Assembly: GCA_003457135.1 (NCBI GenBank)
Contig: DMSQ01000049.1
Location: 1-16,105 of the forward strand
DNA from: Prolixibacteraceae bacterium
GTDB taxonomy: Bacteria > Bacteroidota > Bacteroidia > Bacteroidales > Prolixibacteraceae
Direction: 5' to 3'
Length of the DNA stretch: 16,105 nucleotides
In this document: positions 7,169 to 12,758 of the stretch, one piece after another
Numbering within the stretch: position 1 is the first letter of the stretch
How the letters are laid out: every line of letters begins with the position of its first letter
Notes under the pieces: model-generated
What the model was told of the DNA's origin: nothing
The model's database searches: none
Seen by the model: only the letters and a program-made list of their open reading frames with translations
Made by a program: the position numbers and the translations under genes

Positions 7169-8982
7169 TTAAAGAATTAGCAGAATTCGGAAAACGAATC
7201 CGAACCGGACATGACGCATTAAAAGATGAGCCAATTTCGATTGATTTGGTTATTAAAGAAGATGGTTCATTCGATTCTTTTTTGGTTATCGAAAAGATTA
7301 GCAGGAAAGCAGAAGCACTAAATTCAAAGAAGGGGAAAGCCCGGTTATTACTTGATAAAGCTGAGGAGGTGTTAAACTATTCAGGTGTAAATCCAGATAT
7401 TTTGGATGAAGAAAAAACAGTGGTTCAAAAAAAGGCGCAATCTGCAACATCATTTAAACACCAGCTCTTCCTATCAAAATTGCAACTTTATAAGGAGGTT
7501 GAAATTTTGACTCCTGCTTTTAACTTTTATTTTAGTAATAAGTTAAATGGTTTGGATAAAGCAATTCTTGCGTTTGAAACACAGGTTGGAGAAAAGGATA
7601 GGGCAGGTAATATTGCTTTCCGTATGTGCGATATGCGAATTCATGAGCAGCAAGTTGTTTATGATGCAATAATTGACCGATTTGAAAAGGAACAGACTCA
7701 ACAACTGGTTGGACAAAAGAAGTGTTGCTCTGTTTGCGGCAAGTCAGATTTTCCGGTTGTGAACCAACCACATGGTTTAATCAAGCGGATACCCGATGGA
7801 CAAACTGCTGGATGTGCCTTGGTTTCGTATAATGAAAAGGCTTTTGAATCATACAATTTGAAAGGAAATGACAACTCTTCAATTTGTACAAATTGTGCCA
7901 AAAACTATGTGGAAGGACTGAATTGGTTATTAGCAAATGGAAGTGAAAAATTAGTGGAAGATAAGAATGGCAAGGTTAAATCACAGTTTTTCTACTCCAA
8001 TCGTAAAAACTTTGGTTCCGATACAGCAATGATTTACTGGACGAAAGAAGAAGAATCCACTGATGAGTTAAACCTACTTGATAACCCTGATGCAGGTCAG
8101 GTTTCAAATCTTATAGATTCGGTTACCAATGCAAGGGTGAATGGAGCAAAATTTATTAAAACCAATCAGTTTTATTCCTGCACACTTTCAGGTGCTGCTG
8201 CCCGAATTGCCATCCGCGATTGGATTGAGATTAGTATAGAAGATTATCGAAAAAATATTGCTAAATGGTTTCAGGATATTGCTATAAGAGCCTATAGCGA
8301 AATAAGGTATGTGCCACTGTATGCTTTGGCCAAGGCCGGGCATAATACAAAATCCAGCAACGACCCAACAAACGCCCGGGTTGCCACGCAATTATGGGAT
8401 GCGGCACTTAAAAACTCAGTTCCACCTTTATGGATTCTTTCAGCAGTATTAAAAAGAATCCGATTTGTGGAAAACTCAGAAGATGGGCAATCAAAAGAAA
8501 CAATGACGCCTGAACGGGCTGCATTAATACGATTTATTTTAAACAGAAATAATAAAAACGGAGGAACAATGATTAAAAAACAAAATGATCCAAATGACAA
8601 AAGCCCGGCAATTGTTTGCGGTAAAATTTTCGCAGTCATGGAAAGTATTCAGCGGGCGGCACAAGGTAAAGACCTTAATGCTGGAATACGCGAACGCTTT
8701 TTTACATCGGCTTCGACCAACCCGGCAACAGCTTTTGGTCGGCTAATGAAATTGTCGCAGAATCACATTTCAAAATTGAAACATGAAAAACCTGGTCTTG
8801 CTGTATTTCTTGACAGACAATTACAGGAATTGTGCAGTATTTTAAATGGGTTTCCTGCTCTTTTTTCACTGGAAGAGCAAGGGCAGTTTGCACTTGGCTA
8901 TTACCATCAGAAACAACAGGATTATGAAAATGCAAAAACCAACAAAGAATTACAATCAATAATAGAAACTAAAGAGGAATAA
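7165..8982 (+). CDS. cas8c: Cas8c (Csd1), large Cascade subunit
   Basis: Large subunit of type I-C Cascade, expected to recognise the PAM and help open target DNA. The 605 residues are of normal length for Csd1. Family features include GCALVSYNEKAFESYNLKGNDNS, LNWLL, DTAMIYWTKE, FYSCTLSGAAARIAIRDWIE and PTNARVATQLWDAALKN. Two cysteine pairs, C188/C191 (CSVCG) and C241/C244 (CTNCAKNY), bracket the central segment and look like a zinc ribbon. In the Csd1 proteins I can recall, these positions hold other residues (for example a TGE-type segment). The last 137 codons form an internal in-frame gene for the small subunit (see cas11c). It overlaps cas5c by 4 bp and precedes cas7c by 3 bp. Confidence 0.94.
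   Translation: MIKELAEFGKRIRTGHDALKDEPISIDLVIKEDGSFDSFLVIEKISRKAEALNSKKGKARLLLDKAEEVLNYSGVNPDILDEEKTVVQKKAQSATSFKHQLFLSKLQLYKEVEILTPAFNFYFSNKLNGLDKAILAFETQVGEKDRAGNIAFRMCDMRIHEQQVVYDAIIDRFEKEQTQQLVGQKKCCSVCGKSDFPVVNQPHGLIKRIPDGQTAGCALVSYNEKAFESYNLKGNDNSSICTNCAKNYVEGLNWLLANGSEKLVEDKNGKVKSQFFYSNRKNFGSDTAMIYWTKEEESTDELNLLDNPDAGQVSNLIDSVTNARVNGAKFIKTNQFYSCTLSGAAARIAIRDWIEISIEDYRKNIAKWFQDIAIRAYSEIRYVPLYALAKAGHNTKSSNDPTNARVATQLWDAALKNSVPPLWILSAVLKRIRFVENSEDGQSKETMTPERAALIRFILNRNNKNGGTMIKKQNDPNDKSPAIVCGKIFAVMESIQRAAQGKDLNAGIRERFFTSASTNPATAFGRLMKLSQNHISKLKHEKPGLAVFLDRQLQELCSILNGFPALFSLEEQGQFALGYYHQKQQDYENAKTNKELQSIIETKEE
8560..8564 (+). promoter_or_regulatory. Internal Shine-Dalgarno site for cas11c
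   Basis: GGAGG, complementary to the 16S rRNA 3' end, lies 4 nt before the in-frame ATG at 8569. It encodes part of the Cas8c string NGGTM, so the site is embedded in coding sequence. It decides the start of the internal small-subunit gene. Confidence 0.75.
8569..8982 (+). CDS. cas11c: Cas11c small subunit from an internal start in cas8c
   Basis: Type I-C loci are known to express the Cascade small subunit Cas11c from an internal translation start within cas8c. Here codon 469 of cas8c is an ATG at 8569, preceded by GGAGG at 8560-8564 with a 4-nt spacer (cggaggaacaatg), one of the strongest Shine-Dalgarno matches I noticed in the window although Bacteroidota rarely depend on such sites. The product would be 137 residues, mostly helical in appearance, sharing the Cas8c stop. 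Size, frame and position agree with known Cas11c. Its role would be to form the belly of Cascade and stabilise the R-loop. Expression is inferred, not seen. Confidence 0.8.
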   Translation: MIKKQNDPNDKSPAIVCGKIFAVMESIQRAAQGKDLNAGIRERFFTSASTNPATAFGRLMKLSQNHISKLKHEKPGLAVFLDRQLQELCSILNGFPALFSLEEQGQFALGYYHQKQQDYENAKTNKELQSIIETKEE

Positions 8983-8985
8983 ATT

Positions 8986-9849
8986 ATGACAACTAATTCA
9001 ATTAAAAATCGTTACGATTTTGTTTTTTTATTCGATGTGAAAGACGGCAACCCAAACGGTGATCCGGATCAGGCAAACCTACCTAGGGTAGATGCTGAAA
9101 ATCAGGAAGGTTTAATTACTGATGTTTGTATTAAAAGAAAAGTCAGAAATTATGTGCAACTAAAAAAATCAAATTTTGGAGAAGATGGTAATAATACACC
9201 TGAAAAAGGGTTTGATATTTTCATTAAACAGGGAAGTTACCTAAATAATACTATCGAAAGTGCAAAAGGCGATACTCCTCAAAAAAGGCAAGGAAGCATT
9301 TGTAATGACTTTTTTGACGTGCGAACATTTGGAGCAGTTTTGGCTACAGGAGAAAAAGGTGCCGGAACAGTTCGTGGCCCGGTTCAGTTTACCTTTTCTC
9401 GATCAGAAGACCGAATATATCAGGCAGAACACTCGATCACCCGTTGTGCGGTAACCACTGAAAAAGAAGCAAAAGCACAGGAAAAACGTGAAAATGCTTC
9501 CACTTTTGGCCGCAAATCAACTGTTCCTTATGCACTTTATCGCATGCACGGCTTTGTTTCTGCCGTAGATGCTCAAAAGTCTGGCTTTTCAGAAGAAGAT
9601 TTAAGTTTATTGTGGGAAGCATTACTCAATGCTTTTGAACATGATCGTGCTGCTGCCCGTGGCGAGATGAACCCACGTAAATTGATTGTTTTTAAACACA
9701 ATAACCATTTGGGATCTGCTAGATCAGGTGAGCTTTTCGATAGAGTGCAGATTACAAAAAATGTAGATCTGCCACGTTCATGGGGCGATTATACAGTAAC
9801 GATAGAAAAATTTGTTCCTCAAGGTGTAGAACTAATTGAAATGCTTTAG
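8986..9849 (+). CDS. cas7c: Cas7c (Csd2), Cascade backbone subunit
   Basis: Multiple copies of this protein coat the crRNA spacer and form the Cascade backbone. The 287-residue product has the diagnostic N-terminal segment NPNGDPD (22-28) and GLITDVCIKRKVRNYV (42-57), then RGPVQFTFSRSEDRI, the TRCAVTTE segment, KSTVPYALYRMHGFVSA and the C-terminal IVFKHNNHLGSARSGELFDRV. All are characteristic of the I-C/Csd2 family and nothing is missing. It starts 3 bp after the cas8c stop, with AGAGGA upstream as a possible ribosome site. It is the last gene of the interference module; the next cas gene, cas4, lies 414 bp further on behind an inverted toxin-antitoxin remnant and a hairpin element. Confidence 0.96.
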   Translation: MTTNSIKNRYDFVFLFDVKDGNPNGDPDQANLPRVDAENQEGLITDVCIKRKVRNYVQLKKSNFGEDGNNTPEKGFDIFIKQGSYLNNTIESAKGDTPQKRQGSICNDFFDVRTFGAVLATGEKGAGTVRGPVQFTFSRSEDRIYQAEHSITRCAVTTEKEAKAQEKRENASTFGRKSTVPYALYRMHGFVSAVDAQKSGFSEEDLSLLWEALLNAFEHDRAAARGEMNPRKLIVFKHNNHLGSARSGELFDRVQITKNVDLPRSWGDYTVTIEKFVPQGVELIEML

Positions 9850-9859
9850 ACTGTATTTT

Positions 9860-9892
9860 ATTCCGGGCCCGACTGCAAGACGGACTCGGAAT
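9860..9892. repeat. REP-like 33-nt hairpin, copy 3 (between cas7c and cas4)
   Basis: Outer arms ATTCCG/CGGAAT enclose a GGGC..GACTC-type inner stem with loop GCA, giving the same 33-nt length and layout as copies 1 and 2 but a diverged sequence. Several differences between copies are paired so that the fold is kept. It is followed on the plus strand by GATTTGAC (9893-9900), the same octamer that follows copy 2 at 12678-12685. It starts 10 bp after the cas7c stop codon, so it could also end or stabilise the upstream transcript. Confidence 0.65.
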
Positions 9893-9900
9893 GATTTGAC

Positions 9901-10014
9901 GTTTTCTTGTTTGGTAAATCATATGTGGCTTCCGCTCTGCGGTGTGGATTGGTATCTAAACTTATAAAGGGCTTTAATAAGCTGTTGAGAATCAAGGTTG
10001 CGCGAAAACTTCAT
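9901..10014 (-). pseudogene. hicA: Broken hicA toxin gene
   Basis: Reading on the minus strand from the ATG at 10014, which overlaps the stop of the antitoxin gene as ATGA, gives 31 codons and then TGA at 9921-9919. The peptide starts MKFSRNLDSQQLIKAL and ends QSGSHI, close to the N-terminal half of HicA mRNA interferases (MKxPRNLSGxxLIKALxxxGY, TRQxGSHIRLTT). After the stop the same frame reads FTKQEN, still HicA-like, so the TGA probably replaced an arginine codon (CGA). Homology then ends at 9901 where the GTCAAATC flank of hairpin copy 3 begins. The GSH histidine survives but the C-terminal half is gone, so no working toxin is expected. Fewer than half of the usual 60-80 residues remain. 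Confidence 0.75.
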
Positions 10015-10217
10015 AAGGTGAAAATCTCCTCATGGGTAACGTGCAGATGAATCAGCATAGGCATATCAGCCATTTCGAAATGGCAGCGAACAGCATCACT
10101 AATCATCGTTTTTAGTTCTGGAATGGTATCGCCTTGTGTAAAAATGGAATGATTTACCGCCCGGGCAAAATAGCCCCCGTCCTGCGATTCTTCAACTATA
10201 AAAACGATCTCTTTCAT
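10011..10217 (-). CDS. hicB: HicB-like antitoxin, orphaned
   Basis: A 68-residue protein read opposite to the cas genes. The string KEIVFIVEESQDGGYFA, SIFTQGDTIPELKTMISDAV and RCHFEM fits the HicB partial RNase-H-like fold (EEDxEGGYxAxxxxxSxFTxGDTxEELxxxIxDAV). It is the short Bacteroidota form with no C-terminal DNA-binding domain. The start at 10217 is preferred over the upstream ATG at 10301 because family members begin MKEI and the longer form would run into cas4. A hicA remnant overlaps its 3' end, the standard hicB-hicA order of this subfamily. With its toxin broken, it is an orphan; it might still neutralise another HicA in the genome. Identity is likely, function today uncertain. Confidence 0.78.
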   Translation of the reverse strand: MKEIVFIVEESQDGGYFARAVNHSIFTQGDTIPELKTMISDAVRCHFEMADMPMLIHLHVTHEEIFTL

Positions 10218-10234
10218 ATTGATCTGATTTAAAG

Positions 10235-10242
10235 CAAAAGTA
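10235..10242 (-). promoter_or_regulatory. Candidate -7 element for hicB
   Basis: The minus strand reads TACTTTTG, an exact TAnnTTTG match, 17 bp before the hicB ATG. No TTTG occurs at the usual spacing upstream (the region is T-rich), so it is only half a promoter. It lies in the 46-bp divergent gap shared with cas4; I see no comparable element pointing toward cas4. Confidence 0.4.
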
Positions 10243-10263
10243 ATCAAATCACAAATAAAAAAC

Positions 10264-10947
10264 ATGTACACCGACGACGATCTTTTAATGCTCTCCGGCA
10301 TTCAGCATATTGCTTTTTGTGAGCGGCAATGGGCATTGATACACATTGAGCAGCAATGGGCTGAAAATATGCGCACCGTTGAGGGGAATCACATGCACGA
10401 GCGGGTTGACGATCCCTTTGCAAGCGAAGTGCGTGGAAACGTTATCACCCTCCGGTCAGTTTCAATGGTTTCATATCGTTTAGGTTTATATGGTGTTGCT
10501 GATGTGGTAGAGTTCATCCGGTCTGAAACAGGTGAAGGAATAGGAATGGAAGGTTATCCGGGTAAATGGAAACCTCTGCCTGTTGAATACAAAAGAGGGA
10601 AACCCAAGCTCGACGAACGCGACGAAGTACAACTTTGTGCCCAGTCCATCTGCCTCGAAGAAATGTACAATGAGAAAGGTGATTCTCATCTGAATATAGG
10701 GAAAGGTTACTTGTTTTATGGTGAAACCCGCCATCGCCACGAAGTAATTTTCAGTCATGAACTTAGAAATACGGTTGAAATGTATGCCCTTCGGATGCAC
10801 GAACTTTTTGAAACCGGAACTACTCCTCTGGCTATCTATAAAACGCACTGCAACGCATGTTCGTTGGTCGAACTCTGTAATCCAAAGGCTTTTAGTAACC
10901 CAAGGAAGGTTAACGATTATTTGAAAAATGCACTTGATACAGACTGA
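10264..10947 (+). CDS. cas4: Cas4 exonuclease, type I-C
   Basis: Iron-sulfur PD-(D/E)XK nuclease that trims prespacers and selects for the PAM, working with Cas1-Cas2. The 227-residue protein has the four cluster cysteines C19 (IAFCERQW) and C196, C199, C205 (HCNACSLVELC), and the nuclease core H-E..(HMHERVDD) with PVEYKRGKPK and DEVQLCAQSICLEEMY. All key residues are present and the length is usual. The first residues (MYTDDDLLMLSGIQHIAFC) are typical of Cas4, supporting this start. It opens the adaptation module, is 4 bp ahead of the cas1 start chosen here, and is divergent from hicB. How it is transcribed is unclear: readthrough from cas7c would have to cross the hairpin at 9860-9892. Confidence 0.94.
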   Translation: MYTDDDLLMLSGIQHIAFCERQWALIHIEQQWAENMRTVEGNHMHERVDDPFASEVRGNVITLRSVSMVSYRLGLYGVADVVEFIRSETGEGIGMEGYPGKWKPLPVEYKRGKPKLDERDEVQLCAQSICLEEMYNEKGDSHLNIGKGYLFYGETRHRHEVIFSHELRNTVEMYALRMHELFETGTTPLAIYKTHCNACSLVELCNPKAFSNPRKVNDYLKNALDTD

Positions 10948-10951
10948 TCCA

Positions 10952-11983
10952 ATGAGAAAACTATTAAATACACTTTATGTAACTACACCAGAATCGTATC
11001 TGACGAGAGATGGAGAAAATGTGGTGATTCGGCTTGACAATAAAGAAAAATTCAGGATGCCCATTCATACTATCGAAGGAATTGTTTGTTTTGGATATAT
11101 GGGAGCGAGTCCGGCTTTAATGCATTTATGTGCCGAACGGAATGTTGCGCTCAGTTTCCTGACTGAGCATGGCCGGTTTTTATGCAGGGTTGTGGGAGCT
11201 GTTTCAGGTAATGTTTTGTTGAGGCGTAAACAATACCGGATGGCTGACCATGAAGAACAATCAGTTAGTCTTGCAAAGTTGTTTGTTGCCGGCAAATTAG
11301 CCAATTGCCGTACTGTCTTGCAACGTTCATTTCGGGAAAAAAATCCGGAAACAAAGTCACCTGAACTGGAATCAGCCATACAATTGCTTGCATTAAAGCA
11401 AAAACAGGTTTTGCGAACATCTTCGGCTGATGTTTTACGTGGTGTTGAAGGCGAAGCAGCGCAGGGCTATTTTGGTGTTTTTGATCAACTTATTCTTTCT
11501 CAAAAGGAAGATTTTTTCATGAGAGGCCGGAATCGTCGTCCACCGAAAGACAATGTAAATGCGCTACTCTCTTTTGTTTATACCCTTTTGATGCACGAAG
11601 TCCGGGCGGCTTTGGAAAGTGTTGGCCTCGATCCCTGCGTAGGATTTTTCCATACCGACCGCCCCGGCCGCGCAAGTCTGGCTCTCGATATGATGGAAGA
11701 ATTCCGGCCGTACCTGGCCGATCGGCTTGTATTATCGCTCATTAACCGGAAGCAGGTCAATAAGCATGGATTTAAGGGAAATGAAGCAGGTGGAATTCTG
11801 ATGACTGACGATATGCGCAAAGAAGTAATCACCGCATGGCAAAAACGGAAACAGGAAGAAATCCAACATCCGTATTTACAAATCTCTGTTCCGGTTGGGT
11901 TATTACCCTATGCGCAGGCGATGCTGATGGCACGGTTTGTTCGGGGAGATATCGATAATTATCCGGTTTTTGTAAATAAATAG
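10952..11983 (+). CDS. cas1: Cas1 integrase, type I-C
   Basis: Metal-dependent integrase that inserts new spacers at the leader end of the array together with Cas2. From the ATG at 10952 the protein is 343 residues; an in-frame ATG at 10928 lies inside cas4 and would add eight residues (MHLIQTDP), but I-C Cas1 proteins typically begin MRKLLNTLYVTTP, so 10952 is preferred. Metal-binding positions are present: E166 in RGVEGEAAQGYF, H234 in FFHTDRPGRASLALDMMEEFRPYLAD, and D246/E249 of the same segment. The N-terminal beta domain and C-terminal helical domain both look intact. It begins 4 bp after cas4 and is 14 bp ahead of cas2. Confidence 0.96.
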   Translation: MRKLLNTLYVTTPESYLTRDGENVVIRLDNKEKFRMPIHTIEGIVCFGYMGASPALMHLCAERNVALSFLTEHGRFLCRVVGAVSGNVLLRRKQYRMADHEEQSVSLAKLFVAGKLANCRTVLQRSFREKNPETKSPELESAIQLLALKQKQVLRTSSADVLRGVEGEAAQGYFGVFDQLILSQKEDFFMRGRNRRPPKDNVNALLSFVYTLLMHEVRAALESVGLDPCVGFFHTDRPGRASLALDMMEEFRPYLADRLVLSLINRKQVNKHGFKGNEAGGILMTDDMRKEVITAWQKRKQEEIQHPYLQISVPVGLLPYAQAMLMARFVRGDIDNYPVFVNK

Positions 11984-11997
11984 ATAATCAGAAGTTT

Positions 11998-12288
11998 ATG
12001 ATGGTATTAATCACTTACGATGTTGAGACAATCACACCTGGAGGTCGAAAAAGATTGAGGCAGGTTGCCAAGCAATGCGTTAACTTTGGTCAGCGCGTAC
12101 AAAATTCAGTATTCGAATGTTTAATTGATCCTGCACAATTTACTGAATTGCGATACCGGCTCGAATCCATTATTGATCCTGAGTCAGACAGTTTAAGGTA
12201 TTACTTTCTGGGCAACAATTATAAAAACAGAATTGAACATGTGGGGCATAAAGAGGGATACGATCCGGAAGGAACACTAATTATTTAG
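11998..12288 (+). CDS. cas2: Cas2, adaptation complex subunit
   Basis: Small dimeric protein that bridges two Cas1 dimers in the spacer integration complex. The 96-residue product has the ferredoxin-like core beginning MVLITYDVET (with the conserved D of YDV), then GRKRLRQVAKQCVNFGQRVQNSVFEC and LRYYFLGNNYKNRIEHVG, as in type I-C Cas2. The gene starts with two successive ATG codons (11998 and 12001); either could be used. It is the last cas gene, 169 bp before the first CRISPR repeat. Confidence 0.95.
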   Translation: MMVLITYDVETITPGGRKRLRQVAKQCVNFGQRVQNSVFECLIDPAQFTELRYRLESIIDPESDSLRYYFLGNNYKNRIEHVGHKEGYDPEGTLII

Positions 12289-12457
12289 TTCCGCGTACCT
12301 TATGCTCTCATGAAAATGCAGGTAGATCGGCGAATACTTAAAATCAGTGGGTTACAGTATTTTCCCTGAATATTTAGGAATTATTTTGAAATGTATTTGA
12401 CGGACATCGGAATAAGCTTTGTAACTAACTGAAAAACAACACTTCATGCACTATACA
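12289..12457 (+). promoter_or_regulatory. CRISPR leader region
   Basis: The 169 bp between cas2 and the first repeat are AT-rich and non-coding, as expected of a leader. It is placed on this side because the cas genes precede it, the repeats read in the cas direction, and the degenerate repeat is at the far end. TTTG at 12396-12399 and TAAGCTTTG at 12413-12421 resemble promoter boxes, but the spacing does not fit the Bacteroidota consensus, so I do not call a promoter. Confidence 0.65.
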
Positions 12458-12624
12458 GTCGCGCCTCGCAAGGGGCGCGTGGATTGAAACGTGCCGGAAA
12501 GCAGGAAAGCGCCGAATTCAAAGCTGTCGCGCCTCGCAAGGGGCGCGTGGATTGAAACAGAAACAAGCTATAAAGGAACTCGAAAGCGAAAGTCGCGTCT
12601 CGCAAGGGGCGCGTGGATTGAAAT
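12458..12624 (+). CRISPR. Type I-C CRISPR array, 3 repeats and 2 spacers
   Basis: Repeats of 33 nt lie at 12458-12490, 12526-12558 and 12592-12624. The first two are identical, begin GTCGCGCCTCGC and end GTGGATTGAAAC, the typical I-C ending that gives the crRNA 5' handle. The repeat folds into an 8-bp stem (one G-U pair) closed by a GCAA tetraloop, fit for cleavage by Cas5c. The third repeat has C to T at position 7, which only makes a further G-U pair, and ends in T instead of C: a normal degenerate distal repeat. Spacers are 35 nt (12491-12525) and 33 nt (12559-12591). I see no match of either spacer elsewhere in the window. Confidence 0.97.
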
Positions 12625-12637
12625 TGGTGGTGCAATC

Positions 12638-12670
12638 AGTCCGGGTGCGACTTTGAGTCGCGCGCGGACT
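12638..12670. repeat. REP-like 33-nt hairpin, copy 2 (after the array)
   Basis: The best-formed copy: 15 of 15 possible positions but one pair around a TTG loop, with GCGACT/AGTCGC as inner stem and AGTCCG/CGGACT as outer stem (one G-G mismatch, one G-U). It begins 13 bp after the last CRISPR repeat and is followed by GACGGACT and then GATTTGAC, an octamer shared with copy 3. It may end pre-crRNA transcription or mark the right edge of the CRISPR locus. The rest of the gap to the next gene (12686-12758) holds only a weak TAAATTTA box. Confidence 0.75.
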
Positions 12671-12758
12671 GACGGACTGATTTGACAGGAATAAAGCAAA
12701 ACGAGATAATACTTCAGGTTTTCTTCCTAAATTTACACCACCTAAACTGTATCAGATC

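Noticed and set aside
10218..10301. Longer form of the HicB-like protein starting at 10301
   Set aside because: It would overlap the cas4 start and precede the conserved MKEI start; the -7 box at 10235-10242 also lies downstream of that ATG.
10928..10951. Upstream ATG for cas1 inside cas4
   Set aside because: It would add MHLIQTDP, which Cas1 proteins of this type lack; the ATG at 10952 matches the family N terminus.
12396..12421. Promoter in the CRISPR leader
   Set aside because: TTTG and AAGCTTTG are present but 14 nt apart, outside the spacing seen at the two strong promoters here.
12444..12685. Short reading frames on both strands across the CRISPR array (63 and 64 codons)
   Set aside because: They are translations of the CRISPR repeats (recurring RLARGAWIE and FQSTRPLR strings), a known source of false gene calls.
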